The notes beneath the pieces are model-generated. The model was not told the DNA's origin. It saw nothing but the letters and a program-made list of their open reading frames with translations, and ran no database searches. Made by a program: the position numbers and the translations under genes. Below are positions 45,631 to 54,667 of a stretch of 64,000 bases of DNA, one piece after another. Source of the stretch: Youhaiella tibetensis (GTDB taxonomy: Bacteria > Pseudomonadota > Alphaproteobacteria > Rhizobiales > Devosiaceae). How positions within the stretch are numbered: position 1 is the stretch's first letter; each line of letters starts with the position of its first letter. The DNA is taken from assembly GCF_008000755.1 (NCBI RefSeq), contig NZ_CP041690.1:1799260-1863259 (forward strand), read 5' to 3'.

Positions 45631-47733
45631 ATGAACGATATCGCTCCCATTCGCATTGCGCGGTCCGTGTGCCCGCATGACTGCCCTTCCACTTGTGCCC
45701 TCGATGTCGAAATCGTCGATGAGCGCACGATCGGGCGCGTTCGCGGCGCCAAGGACGATCCCTACACGGCCGGCGTGATCTGCGAAAAGGTCGCCCGCTA
45801 CGCCGAGCGCATCCACCACCCCGACCGGCTGCTTTTCCCGCAGCGCCGGGTGGGCGCCAGGGGCGAGGGGCGTTGGCAGCGCATCACCTGGGGCGAAGCC
45901 TTCGACGAGATCGTCGAGCGGTTTGGCGCCATCGAGGCCGAGTTCGGACCGCAGGCGATCTGGCCCTATTACTATGCCGGAACCATGGGCCATGTGCATC
46001 GCGACGGCATCGACCGTCTGCGGCACGCTCGCGGGTATTCCCAGCAATACGACACCATCTGCACCGGCACCGCCTGGCCCGGCTACATCGCCGGGACCGG
46101 TTGGCTGACCGGTACTCATACCGAGCAGATTCTCGAAAGTGACTGCCTGGTGATCTGGGGCACCAACCCGGTCAACACCCAGGTCAACCTGATGACCCAC
46201 GCTATGCGCGCCCGCAAGGAGCGCGGCACGAAGATCGTCGTAGTTGACATCTATCGCACCGCGACCATGGAGCAGGCGGACGTCGGCCTGATGATCCGCC
46301 CCGGCTCGGACGGGGCGCTGGCCACGGCCGTCATGCACGTGCTGCTGCGCGACAATCTCGCCGACCGGGCCTATATGGCCCGTTACACCGATTTCGGCCC
46401 CGAATTCGAGGCGCACCTGGCTACGCGCACGCCGGAATGGGCGGCGAGGACAACCGGGCTGTCCGTCGCCGAGATCGAGGCGTTTGCGCGCCTCGTCGGC
46501 ACGACCCCACGCACCTTCTTCCGCCTCGGCTATGGCTTCACCCGGCAGCGCAACGGCGCCACCAACATGCACGCGGCGCTTTCCATCCCTGCCATGACCG
46601 GCGCCTGGCAGCATCGGGGAGGGGGCGCGTTCCACTCCCATGGTGGCGCCTGGGCACTCGACAAGTCCCTGATCACCGCCAGCGAACTGGCCGATCCGCA
46701 GGTGCGCTGGCTCGATATGTCGGAGATCGGTCCGATCCTCACCGGCGACACGCATGCCCTCAAGGGCGGCGGACCGGTCAAGGCGTTGCTCATCCAGAAC
46801 ACCAACCCGATGAACGTGGCACCAAACCAGGCCCTGGTGCGCGAAGGCTTCGCCCGAGAGGATCTGTTCATAGTCGTTCATGAGCAGTTCATGACGGACA
46901 CCGCAGAGATGGCCGACATCGTGCTGCCGGCGACCATGTTCCTGGAGCACAACGATTATTACACACGCTCCGGCCACAGCCGCGTCCTCTTCGGCCCCCG
47001 CCTCATAGAGGCGCCCGGCGAGGCGAAATCCAATTTCGAGGTTATCAACACGCTGGCCCGACGGCTCGGTGTCGAGCACGAAAGCCTGGAACTTTCCGAC
47101 CGGCAGATGGTAGCCGAAACGCTCAGGCGCTCCAATTACGGCGAACTCGACGAGATCGAAAAGACGGGTTTCGTGGAGCGCAAGCTACCCGACGAAACCT
47201 CCCGGTTTGCCAATGGCTTCGCCTGGCCGGACGGCCGCTATCGCTTTGCCCCCAACTGGCAGGGTACAGCCGACAAGAAGGGCTACCTCTGGGTGTGCGA
47301 TCCCCAGGTCATGCCGGCCTTCGCCGACTACTGGGACGTCAACGAACCGACAGACGGGGCGCACCCGTTCCGTCTGGCGACAAGCCCCGCCCGGGCCTTC
47401 CTCAACTCGAGCTTCTCCGAGACAGCCGGATCACGCAAACGACACCCCGAGCCGGTGGTGTTTCTACGCCCCGACGATGCCGCCCGCCTCGGCATCGCCG
47501 ATGGCGCCCCGGTCACGCTCGGCAATCGCCGCGGCGAAGTGGAACTGACCGCGCGATTCTTCGATGGCCTGCAGAACGGGGTACTCATCGCCGAAGGCAT
47601 ACACGCCAACCGCTCGCATCGCGGCGGCGCGGGCATCAACACCTTGATCGGCGCCGATCCGGCCCCGCCCTTCGGTGGCGCGGCCTTCCACGACTGCGCG
47701 GTCTGGATCCGTCCCAGCACTCAGGCGAAATAG
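45631..47733 (+). CDS. Molybdopterin-dependent oxidoreductase (BisC/formate dehydrogenase-like)
   Basis: A 700-residue enzyme of the DMSO-reductase superfamily. The N-terminal 4Fe-4S motif is CPHDCPSTC (residues 14-22) with the fourth cysteine in GVICEKV. The molybdopterin domain follows (TWGEAFDEIVERF, IWGTNPVNTQVNLMTHAMRA, VHEQFMTDTAEMADIVLPAT) and the C-terminal molydopterin-binding domain begins near residue 600 (FLRPDDAARLGIADGAPV). No twin-arginine signal, so cytoplasmic. No partner subunit is next to it; substrate unknown. Starts at ATG 45631. Confidence 0.9.
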   Translation: MNDIAPIRIARSVCPHDCPSTCALDVEIVDERTIGRVRGAKDDPYTAGVICEKVARYAERIHHPDRLLFPQRRVGARGEGRWQRITWGEAFDEIVERFGAIEAEFGPQAIWPYYYAGTMGHVHRDGIDRLRHARGYSQQYDTICTGTAWPGYIAGTGWLTGTHTEQILESDCLVIWGTNPVNTQVNLMTHAMRARKERGTKIVVVDIYRTATMEQADVGLMIRPGSDGALATAVMHVLLRDNLADRAYMARYTDFGPEFEAHLATRTPEWAARTTGLSVAEIEAFARLVGTTPRTFFRLGYGFTRQRNGATNMHAALSIPAMTGAWQHRGGGAFHSHGGAWALDKSLITASELADPQVRWLDMSEIGPILTGDTHALKGGGPVKALLIQNTNPMNVAPNQALVREGFAREDLFIVVHEQFMTDTAEMADIVLPATMFLEHNDYYTRSGHSRVLFGPRLIEAPGEAKSNFEVINTLARRLGVEHESLELSDRQMVAETLRRSNYGELDEIEKTGFVERKLPDETSRFANGFAWPDGRYRFAPNWQGTADKKGYLWVCDPQVMPAFADYWDVNEPTDGAHPFRLATSPARAFLNSSFSETAGSRKRHPEPVVFLRPDDAARLGIADGAPVTLGNRRGEVELTARFFDGLQNGVLIAEGIHANRSHRGGAGINTLIGADPAPPFGGAAFHDCAVWIRPSTQAK

Positions 47734-48488
47734 GTCTGCCAGAAAAAATAGGCGGTAAGGCCGGCGCCGTAGATGATGATGGCGTTGCGCAGCAACACCG
47801 TCGGCACCCGATGGGAGACGCGCGCCGCGATATATGCGCCCGTCGTTACGCCCACCAGCGCGATAGTGCCGTGGTACCAGTCGATCGAGCCGGTGACTGC
47901 GAAGCGCCACACGGCGATGACGGACACGAGCGATGAAATCCAGAGCTTGAGCCCGTTCATCGCGTGAATGTCGGTGAACCCGGCCATAGCGAGGAACGCG
48001 AGCAGCAGGATGCCGAGGCCAGCATTGAAGAACCCGCCATAGACCGAGACCAGTGCCAGCACCACGAGCAGCAATGCCGCCCCGATCCGGGCCAGGTGCT
48101 GGCGCCCACGCCCCCGCGCCGCGAGCCAGCCATTGATCCGCCCACCAAGCGCGAAGAGGATCACAGCGAACAGCATGAGCCACGGAATGACGCTCGAGAA
48201 CTGCTCGTCCGAAACGCGCAGCAAGAGTTCGGCACCGGCGTAGCCGCCAAGGAGAGCGACGATCGAATAAGGCAACAGCCGCTGCTTGTGGGCAGCTATG
48301 TGCCGCCACAGCCCCGCCGCGCCGCTGACATAGCCTGGCAGGGCGGCATAGGTGTTGGACGCATTGGCCAGCACGGGCGGCACTCCTGCCGCCAGCAGGG
48401 CCGGAAAGACGATGAACGAGCCACCTCCCGCCAGGGTGTTGAGGGATCCGCCCAGAAAACCGGCGAGCAGCAGCAGAATCTCGGTCAC
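47721..48488 (-). CDS. TauE/SafE-family anion permease
   Basis: A 255-residue membrane protein with eight predicted helices. GTG start at 48486-48488 (VTEILLLLAGFLGGSLNTLAG), since the longer upstream frame is not membrane-like. GGGSFIVFPALLAAGVPPVLAN (span 22-43) and the repeat-related YGGFFNAGLGILLLAFLAMAG are the TauE signatures. Family members export sulfite or sulfonates. The gene is convergent with the oxidoreductase and overlaps it by 13 bases. Confidence 0.88.
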   Translation of the reverse strand: MTEILLLLAGFLGGSLNTLAGGGSFIVFPALLAAGVPPVLANASNTYAALPGYVSGAAGLWRHIAAHKQRLLPYSIVALLGGYAGAELLLRVSDEQFSSVIPWLMLFAVILFALGGRINGWLAARGRGRQHLARIGAALLLVVLALVSVYGGFFNAGLGILLLAFLAMAGFTDIHAMNGLKLWISSLVSVIAVWRFAVTGSIDWYHGTIALVGVTTGAYIAARVSHRVPTVLLRNAIIIYGAGLTAYFFWQTYFA

Positions 48489-48566
48489 GTCGCTATCCTT
48501 TGTTGGCCGGCACACTAACCAATCCGGTCCGCTTTGCCAGCCTTGCAATGCCCGCATACCCTGCAC

Positions 48567-48634
48567 GCAGGTGCCTCTCTGTTGACAATCGGGCGTCCTG
48601 CCGCCATATCGCCAGCAAGGTTGCTGGCACCTGC
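48567..48634. promoter_or_regulatory. Promoter-like region with nested inverted repeats
   Basis: In the 281-base gap 48489-48769. TTGACA (48582-48587) is a perfect -35 match, with CATATC 17 bases on as a weak -10. Around it lie inverted repeats: GCAGGTGCC (48567-48575) with GGCACCTGC (48626-48634), and GCCAGCAA (48611-48618) with TTGCTGGC (48621-48628). The inner palindrome would sit at the transcript start. It probably serves the gene at 48770 and may be an operator. Confidence 0.4.
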
Positions 48635-48769
48635 CGCTCGCCGGGATCATCCCGAAGGTGAAGCCAGCCGCGCCGCAAGGCGTCGTTTCAGGATCGCTCC
48701 CTCAATTCGAGGCGGTTCATGGCAAGGCGAGCCCCATGGGACAATCCGCTTCGCATTTGTGAGGACGAC

Positions 48770-49210
48770 ATGTCTTTTTCTCTCGATCCCATCAGCGCCA
48801 TCAGCCTCAAGGCCGAGGCCAAGGTGCTGCGCGACGAGCGCGCCCGCGCCGGCGCCCCCATCACGCACAGTGCCGCGTTGGAACTGGTCGCCAGGGCCCA
48901 CGGCTTTCGCGACTGGAACACGGCCCGTGCCGCCTTGCCGGAACGTGTCGCCACGCCTGTCCAGGTCGGTGAGCGCGTCAAGGGCACCTATCTTGGCCAG
49001 CCCTTCGAAGGCATCGTCATCGGCGTCAACCTGATGACGGATATGCAGCACTACCAGGTCACCGTGAAGTTCGACGATCCCGTCGACGTTGTGACCTCCG
49101 AGCTGTTCTCGGCCTTCCGCCAGCGCGTCACGTCCACGGTCGACGTCTACGGCGTCTCGCCCGCCCGCACGGGCAACGGCGAGCCCCAGATGCGCCTGTC
49201 GCGAGCATGA
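48770..49210 (+). CDS. Glyoxalase-superfamily-like protein (Glyoxalase_8-like)
   Basis: A 146-residue cytoplasmic protein. The N-terminal half (LKAEAKVLRDERARAGAPIT and HSAALELVARAHGFRDWNTARA, residues about 11-52) matches small proteins annotated as glyoxalase superfamily that recognise a helical HGF.DWNT motif; the C-terminal half (GQPFEGIVIGVNLMTDMQHYQV) is beta-rich. No enzymatic residues are evident. ATG 48770 with GAGGACG upstream is preferred to the in-frame ATG at 48719. Function unknown. Confidence 0.75.
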   Translation: MSFSLDPISAISLKAEAKVLRDERARAGAPITHSAALELVARAHGFRDWNTARAALPERVATPVQVGERVKGTYLGQPFEGIVIGVNLMTDMQHYQVTVKFDDPVDVVTSELFSAFRQRVTSTVDVYGVSPARTGNGEPQMRLSRA

Positions 49211-49213
49211 AGC

Positions 49214-49238
49214 CACGGGCGGGCAGCCCCCGCCCGTG
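49214..49238 (+). terminator. Terminator-like hairpin after the Glyoxalase_8-like gene
   Basis: CACGGGCGGG (49214-49223), five-base loop, CCCGCCCGTG (49229-49238), then TTGCT. A perfect 10-bp stem right after the stop codon. Confidence 0.6.
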
Positions 49239-49318
49239 TTGCTATCCATCGTAAGATGCCGATATAAGGAGAGTCCCGCTCCTCACGCGCACCCGCGTCC
49301 AAACTTCTGGATCCACTG

Positions 49319-50020
49319 ATGACCAAGCAGACAGCGCCCATCGACCTGTTCTTCTTCCCTACGCCCAATGGCTACAAGATCTCGATCATGCTCGAGGAAC
49401 TGGGCGTGCCCTACAAGGTCCACACCATTCACATCGGCAAGGGTGACCAGTTCCGTCCGGAATTCCTCGAGATCTCGCCCAATAACAAGATTCCCGCCAT
49501 CGTGGACCCCGAGGGGCCGGGCGGCCATCCCATCTCGATCTTCGAGTCCGGCGCCATCCTCAAATACCTCGCGCAGAAGTTCGGCGAACTTTACCCCACC
49601 GACCCGCGCGAGCAGGTCAAGGTTGACGAGTGGCTGTTCTGGCAGGTCGGTGGCTTCGGGCCGATGCTCGGCCAGAACCATCACTTCGCGCTCTACGCGC
49701 CCGAGAAAATCGACTACGCCATCAAGCGCTACCGCGACGAGACGCATCGCCTCTATCGCGTCCTCGATACTCAGTTGCGCGGCAAGGACTACATTGTCGG
49801 CAGCTTCTCGATCGCTGATATCGCCACCATCGGCTGGGCGAACGGCTACGAGCGCCAGGGCATCGATCTTGCCGAATTCCCCAACGTCGCGGCCTGGCTA
49901 AAGCGCGTGAACGATCGTCCCGCCGTCCAGCGCGGACTTGCCGTCAAAGCCGCCGACGAACAAAAGGTCGATCTGACCCAGGACGACGACGCCAAGAAGG
50001 TGCTCTTCAATCAGCGCTAG
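49319..50020 (+). CDS. Glutathione S-transferase family protein (YfcG/YghU-like)
   Basis: A 233-residue GST with the nu-class style: N-terminal thioredoxin-like domain with FFFPTPNGYKISIMLEELGVPY (span 11-32), NNKIPAIVD and IFESGAILKYLA for glutathione binding, then an all-helical domain with FWQVGGFGPMLGQNHHF, a YfcG/YghU hallmark. Those E. coli proteins have disulfide-bond reductase activity with glutathione; the same is inferred here. TPNG replaces the catalytic tyrosine of classical GSTs. Confidence 0.92.
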   Translation: MTKQTAPIDLFFFPTPNGYKISIMLEELGVPYKVHTIHIGKGDQFRPEFLEISPNNKIPAIVDPEGPGGHPISIFESGAILKYLAQKFGELYPTDPREQVKVDEWLFWQVGGFGPMLGQNHHFALYAPEKIDYAIKRYRDETHRLYRVLDTQLRGKDYIVGSFSIADIATIGWANGYERQGIDLAEFPNVAAWLKRVNDRPAVQRGLAVKAADEQKVDLTQDDDAKKVLFNQR

Positions 50021-50421
50021 AGCTGCCCGACCGAGGTCCTTGACCTGCCACTCGACGTTCGGTTGCTGGCAAATGACGCTGGCATGGCCGCCGAGTCGCT
50101 GTTCGTAGGCTGCTGCCCGATCGGTGGCGAAGGGCACCCGCGCCCGATGTGAGCAAGGTCTACCACATGTCAGGAGCTGGCGGCCTCCGCCGGCTCGTAC
50201 AACCGTGGCGGCACGCATTTCCCGATTGATGGGCTTTGAAGTCCACGACGTGCGGCCATCCCGGGGCCTGCCCGCGCCAGCAGCAAAGCGGTCACGCTCC
50301 GAATCCCAAGTATCGCTTCTTGGCGCAGGCCACAGGGGCAGACAGCGACTGCACGCCGTAGCGGCACTCATGCGCACCCTGTTCCGGGCAAAATCACAGG
50401 CTTGTTGGATGGGAAGGGCAG
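50021..50421. other. Non-coding gap with a possible decayed coding remnant
   Basis: A 401-base gap between the GST gene and tRNA-Ser. On the minus strand about 50040-50165 reads a short frame with CSHRARVPFATDRAAAYEQRL and ICQQPNVEWQVKDLG, which looks protein-like but has no proper start and continues into the tRNA upstream. It may be a gene fragment. No RNA or promoter was recognised. Confidence 0.35.
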
Positions 50422-50514
50422 TGGCGGAGAGGAAGGGATTCGAACCCTCGAGACAGTTCATCACCATCTGCGCCCTTAGCAGGGGCGTGCCTTCGACCAC
50501 TCGGCCACCTCTCC
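50422..50514 (-). tRNA. tRNA-Ser (anticodon GCU)
   Basis: A complete class II serine tRNA, 93 bases including an encoded CCA (50422-50424). Acceptor arms GGAGAGG (at 50508-50514, minus strand) and CCTCTCC (50426-50432) pair fully; GTTCGAATC forms the T-loop; the anticodon loop CTGCTAA places GCT at 50478-50480; a long variable arm (about 50447-50468) identifies a serine-type tRNA. It decodes AGC and AGU. Confidence 0.96.
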
Positions 50515-50692
50515 GGCACGGGTCGGTATAAGGGATATCGCTTGGAGTGCAAGGGGGTTTGTAGCGCGCCGACTGAAATTGCCGTGGACGGCAGCGACGT
50601 GAGCCTCGTTTTGCTCATGCTGCACAAAGGGTATCGCATCACATGTTTTTCGTCTACGATGGTGGAATATTAGACCTCCATTGAGATTCTCC

Positions 50693-52084
50693 ATGTCCGC
50701 CACCATCGTGCCCCTGCCTTCCGCCGCCTCCAGCGTCGAGGAGGGGAAATTCGCGGACCTTGCGCTTCGGGGCGGGCGCGTGCATTGCCTCGACCTAGAC
50801 GCCACTGTTTTCGAGGCGATTGCGGTAAGGGCTGGTCGCATCGTGGCCACGGGGAGTGATGCAGATATCGCCGCCTTCTTGGGGCCTGCGACCGAAGTCG
50901 TTGAGCTTGCGGGCAGGGCGGTCTTGCCCGGCATAAACGATGCGCATCTCCATGCCGTCTGGATGGGCGCGCGCTGGCCGAAGACGCTGTTCGAGGAAGG
51001 CGGTGGGGAAGGGGCACACGGCAAGCTTCTCTCGAACGCCGAGGAGCGGAAGCAAGCGATTCTCAAGGCCTGGAGCGTGATGGCATCGTTGGGAATCACG
51101 AGTTACACCGAGCCCGGCATCGGGCCCGGTGAGGACGATGGCGAAACTGGCTGTTTCGGTACCCCGGTCCTCGAAACTTATCTCGAACTCGCCGGCACCG
51201 CGGCGCAGACGGCGCGGGTCACCCTGCTACGCCTTTTCGGGATCCTCGACGGCCCGAGCGACTTTGCGAGTATGCGGCGCAGCATCGACGTTGAGGTACG
51301 TGCAGCCGATCCGAACTGGCTGGCGATCCCCGGCGTCAAGATCTTCGCCGATGGCATCCCGCCGATGCGCAACGCCTGGCTTCGCGATCCTTATCCTGGA
51401 GGCGGGCACGGAGGGCTGATGACGGGAAGTGGGGACGACGCGGAGCGTCTTGCCGATTTCACCGCCATGGTCGAGTTGGCCCACGCGCGCCGGCTCCAGG
51501 TGGCGGTCCATGCCACCGGCGACCGCACGATCGAGGAGTTCATCGCCATTGTCGAACGCCTGGGAGGCGCGGATGGGCTGCGCCACTACGTCATCCACGG
51601 CGACCTGGTGACGCCGGAGCAACTCGCGCGCATGAAGCAAGCCGGCATGGGCCTGGCGTTGCAACCCCTTATCGCAGATCTCACGAGGGACTGGATGGCG
51701 CAGGCCGTCGGGCCCGCGACTGCGGCCCGAGCCTGGCCGCTGCATCTCATGCTGGCCAAGGGCATGAGGGTAGTGCTCAGTTCGGATGCGCCGGTGACGA
51801 GCCCCGATTGGCGCCGGTCCATTGCTTCGGCTGCGAGCCAACTCGAGGCGCAGGGTGTCGCGGTGGGGGGTGAAATCCTGACCGAGCTGCTGCGCATGTA
51901 CACTGCAATCCCCGCGGATCAGGATGGAGCGCTCGACTGGAAGGGGACGATCGAGGTGGGAAAGGTGGCCGACCTGTGCGTTCTTGACCGGGACCCCTAC
52001 ATGACGGGCGCCCGCAACTTTTCCGACATCGAGGTCGACCTGACCATCGTGGATGGTCGAACTGTCTTCGATCGTCTCGCCTGA
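50693..52084 (+). CDS. Metal-dependent amidohydrolase (YtcJ-like)
   Basis: A 463-residue protein of the amidohydrolase superfamily. A small beta-sandwich surrounds the TIM barrel: FADLALRGGRVHCLDLDATVF at the start and DLCVLDRDPYMTG at the end. Metal ligands include the HLH pair in INDAHLHAVW (residues about 83-92), histidines in AVHATGDRT and YVIHGDLV, and an aspartate in VVLSSDAPVTSPDW. Start ATG 50693; a TTG four codons upstream is possible. Substrate unknown. Followed by a terminator. Confidence 0.88.
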   Translation: MSATIVPLPSAASSVEEGKFADLALRGGRVHCLDLDATVFEAIAVRAGRIVATGSDADIAAFLGPATEVVELAGRAVLPGINDAHLHAVWMGARWPKTLFEEGGGEGAHGKLLSNAEERKQAILKAWSVMASLGITSYTEPGIGPGEDDGETGCFGTPVLETYLELAGTAAQTARVTLLRLFGILDGPSDFASMRRSIDVEVRAADPNWLAIPGVKIFADGIPPMRNAWLRDPYPGGGHGGLMTGSGDDAERLADFTAMVELAHARRLQVAVHATGDRTIEEFIAIVERLGGADGLRHYVIHGDLVTPEQLARMKQAGMGLALQPLIADLTRDWMAQAVGPATAARAWPLHLMLAKGMRVVLSSDAPVTSPDWRRSIASAASQLEAQGVAVGGEILTELLRMYTAIPADQDGALDWKGTIEVGKVADLCVLDRDPYMTGARNFSDIEVDLTIVDGRTVFDRLA

Positions 52085-52113
52085 GCGGCGATCCAGCGAC
52101 TGACAGCCGGTGA

Positions 52114-52142
52114 GACCCGCCCTTGGGCGGGTCTTTTGTTTT
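52114..52142 (+). terminator. Intrinsic terminator after the amidohydrolase gene
   Basis: GACCCGCC (52114-52121), loop CTTG, GGCGGGTC (52126-52133), then TTTTGTTTT. A strong 8-bp stem followed by a T-rich tract, 29 bases after the stop. Confidence 0.85.
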
Positions 52143-52146
52143 GCGG

Positions 52147-53142
52147 CTAGATCGCTTCTGCCAGCAGCACGCGCGGGCTGCCGGGCAACGCAACGGTTTC
52201 CAATGGTTTCCATCCGGCTTCGACGAGCCATGAACGAACCTCGGCCTCCGGGAAGACCACCGTGCCGTCGATCACGAGGTATTCGCCGGCATGAAGGGCA
52301 TCGATCGGGCGCTGCTGGGCGTCATCGTCCAGATAGAAGTCCAGCACGGCAAGGCGAGCGCCCGCTGAGGCAGCCGCACGGGCGTGCTTGAAGATGGCGC
52401 GGTTCTCTTCGACCGAGAAACGGTGGATGACGTGGTTGACGAACACCAGGTCGAAAGGCCCTTTCGGCTCAGCGGTCGCGGTATCGACCGCCTCGACAAC
52501 GGACCTGTCGGCAAGTCCCGCCTCGGCCAACTGCTGATTGACCGCCTCGGTGAAGTCCGGCGCGTAGACGAAGGTGGTCTTGAGGTCGGGATTGGCCTGC
52601 ATGGCGCGAATGGCGAAGTAAGGGGCCAAGCCGCCCAGGTCGAGTGCGTTAGTGTGTCCGCTGAAGTCGAGAGCGCCAGCAAACATGTCGGCATGGAGTT
52701 GGTTGTAGGTCATCACGCCGGCTAGAAACGTCTTCCAGCGTTCATCGGTCATTCCGAGGTCACCCGGCTGGTCGGTGTCGACGGTCCGGGGGAACTGGAG
52801 CCAGTGGGGGTAGCTGATTTCAGCAAGGAAAGTCAGGAACGGCGACAGGTCGAGTTGTGCGCGGCCTCCGGTGAGATAGGCCTGTGAAGTCTCGGTCAGC
52901 GTGTAGCGGCCGTCCTCGCGGGTCAGCAGGCCCAGGCCCGCCATGGCGTCGGCAAGGATGCGGCTCATGCGCTCGCTTACGCCCGTGGTCCTTGCGATCT
53001 GCGCGACCGTGCGACCGCCTTCGGCGAGTGCCGTGAATAGGCCGATGCGGCTTGCCGCAAACAGTTGCTGGGCGCCCATATAGCCCGTCGCGATGTCGAG
53101 GATACGGCTTGGATCGGCCGTGACCGGGTTGGAAGAAGTCAT
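52147..53142 (-). CDS. O-methyltransferase-like protein (acetylserotonin OMT type)
   Basis: A 331-residue two-domain protein. The N-terminal winged-helix dimerisation domain (residues about 12-90, GLFTALAEGGRTVAQIARTTG and MSRILADAMAGLGLL) resembles plant-type O-methyltransferases. The Rossmann domain contains ALDLGGLAPYFAIRAMQ for SAM binding; the second glycine of the usual GxGxG is followed by L, an atypical motif. It lies 47 bases downstream of the hydrolase gene in a TetR-hydrolase-methyltransferase operon. Substrate unknown. Confidence 0.85.
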   Translation of the reverse strand: MTSSNPVTADPSRILDIATGYMGAQQLFAASRIGLFTALAEGGRTVAQIARTTGVSERMSRILADAMAGLGLLTREDGRYTLTETSQAYLTGGRAQLDLSPFLTFLAEISYPHWLQFPRTVDTDQPGDLGMTDERWKTFLAGVMTYNQLHADMFAGALDFSGHTNALDLGGLAPYFAIRAMQANPDLKTTFVYAPDFTEAVNQQLAEAGLADRSVVEAVDTATAEPKGPFDLVFVNHVIHRFSVEENRAIFKHARAAASAGARLAVLDFYLDDDAQQRPIDALHAGEYLVIDGTVVFPEAEVRSWLVEAGWKPLETVALPGSPRVLLAEAI

Positions 53143-53189
53143 TACTACCCCTCTCTTGAACTGGATTGTCTGGATGGTTGGGAGGCCGC

Positions 53190-53933
53190 TCAGGCCGTGA
53201 GTCCAAGAAAGCCGAAGGCTTCCCGTCGGAACTCGGGCGAGGCGAGGGCCCCCATATGGTCGCCCGGAACGCGTACTGTTCTCGATCCCGGCACGTGGGC
53301 CTCGAGCACGGCAATTCCGCCGGCCATCGGGTCGTTAGTTCCGGCCGCGAAAAGTGTCGGCGCCCGCGGGGATTCCGCAGCAGGGGCAAACGGCTCAGCA
53401 GCCAAGCCCTCGGCCAGGTTGAACATCGAGTGCGGATCGGGCGTCGCCTGAGCCACCATTTGAGCGATGAACGCAGTCATCGGATCGGCCGGGACGGCGC
53501 CCGCATCGAGGAAGCGACGGGCCGCCGCGAAATCGAGCGCCGCAAACGGGTCCATCGGGCTTAACCCGCCCAGCACCAGCTTCGAGACGAGGGGTGGATG
53601 CTGGGACGCCAGTGCCCAGGCCAGGCGCGCGCCCAGAGAATAGCCGATCACGTCGAAGGGTGCGCCGGTTTCCTCCAGCGCCCTGGCAAGATGCGTTACG
53701 AGTTTTGCCGTGCGGACATCCTCGGCCCTCTCGACACGCGCTGCCTCCCCATGCCCGGGCAGGTCGACCGTTACCACGGTACGCCCCTGATCGAGCATCG
53801 GCTCGATCCAGCGCTCGCGTGGCCAGTCGATATCGGCGCGCGACATGAACCCGTGCACCAGCAGCACCGGATTGCCACGCGGACTGCGCGGGCGCTCGTG
53901 TCGGACAGCCATGAAAGGGTGGGCTTGAGGCAA
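53190..53933 (-). CDS. Alpha/beta hydrolase
   Basis: A 247-residue alpha/beta-hydrolase-fold enzyme. Oxyanion region LVHGFMS (about 25-31), nucleophile serine in VIGYSLGARLA (about 94-104), an acid in AGTNDPMAGG and a histidine in VPGDHMGALAS complete the triad. The start is a TTG at 53931-53933 with GGAGG eight bases upstream; an ATG seven codons later is possible. Cotranscribed with the TetR gene 44 bases upstream. Esterase or C-C hydrolase activity is open. Confidence 0.88.
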   Translation of the reverse strand: MPQAHPFMAVRHERPRSPRGNPVLLVHGFMSRADIDWPRERWIEPMLDQGRTVVTVDLPGHGEAARVERAEDVRTAKLVTHLARALEETGAPFDVIGYSLGARLAWALASQHPPLVSKLVLGGLSPMDPFAALDFAAARRFLDAGAVPADPMTAFIAQMVAQATPDPHSMFNLAEGLAAEPFAPAAESPRAPTLFAAGTNDPMAGGIAVLEAHVPGSRTVRVPGDHMGALASPEFRREAFGFLGLTA

Positions 53934-53977
53934 AGGAGGGTCCTCCGTCTTTTGGGGCGTCGCGCCGTGGGGTGCGC

Positions 53978-54589
53978 CTATGGCGCCCGCCTGGTGACGC
54001 GCTCTATGAAGCTTTCGAGATATGTGCGGTACACGTTGAGGAACCGGCCGTCGGGGTGCATGAGGTTGACGACGTTCGCGCCGATGGTGACTGACAGGAG
54101 CTCGAGCGCGAGGGTGTCGTACTCGTCCTCGCTCACCGCGTCCCTGCCACCGCTGGCATCGCGTAGGAGGCCAATCGTCACCTCGCGCCAGCGCGAGAAG
54201 AACTGGCGGTAAGTCTCTGCCAACTCAGGGTTTGAGGCCGCGTGCTCCCAGAGCACGAGCAGCACGCGCCCGGCATTGATTTCCCGTTCCGTGAACGGCA
54301 CCGACATCGTGATGCGTTCGCGTAGCCGCTCGACGGGATCCTGACCGGATGGCGCGTCATCCTCGTTGAGAAAGCCTTGCGGGTCCATTTCCGAGAGCAC
54401 GCTCTGAAACGTCGCGGCGATGATGCTTTCCTTGCCCGGGAAATAGTGCTTGAGGGCGCCATTGGCGAAGCCGGCTTCCGCAGCGATGCTGCGCATGGTC
54501 GCTGCCTCGAAGCCGCCTTGCAGGATAAGCCGCTTGGCGACCTCGATGATATCCCTGCGGCGCTGGTCGTGGTCGATGATCTTGGGCAT
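53978..54589 (-). CDS. TetR-family transcriptional regulator
   Basis: A 203-residue repressor. The helix-turn-helix is in residues about 12-56 (RRDIIEVAKRLILQGGFEAAT and GFANGALKHYFPGKESII). The C-terminal ligand domain contains a TetR_C-type core (INAGRVLLVLWEHAASNPELAETYRQFF). It heads the operon with the hydrolase and methyltransferase, so it probably controls itself and them. Upstream, the 78-base gap to the importer operon shows no clear palindrome. Confidence 0.9.
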   Translation of the reverse strand: MPKIIDHDQRRRDIIEVAKRLILQGGFEAATMRSIAAEAGFANGALKHYFPGKESIIAATFQSVLSEMDPQGFLNEDDAPSGQDPVERLRERITMSVPFTEREINAGRVLLVLWEHAASNPELAETYRQFFSRWREVTIGLLRDASGGRDAVSEDEYDTLALELLSVTIGANVVNLMHPDGRFLNVYRTYLESFIERVTRRAP

Positions 54590-54667
54590 CAGCTACTTTC
54601 GAAGCTACGGCGGAGGGCAGGGACGCGGCTTTTGCGGCCGCTATCCTGCCCCGCGCGATTGGCGGGG

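Noticed and set aside
50021-50514. tRNA-Ser as the attachment site of a genomic island to its right
   Set aside because: The tRNA 3' end faces left (50422), no integrase or repeated tRNA 3' fragment was seen, and the accessory genes to the right lie on its 5' side.
50124-50531. A 135-residue plus-strand frame containing AERKGFEPSRQF
   Set aside because: It runs across the tRNA-Ser gene on the opposite strand; this peptide is a well-known artefact of translating serine tRNA genes.
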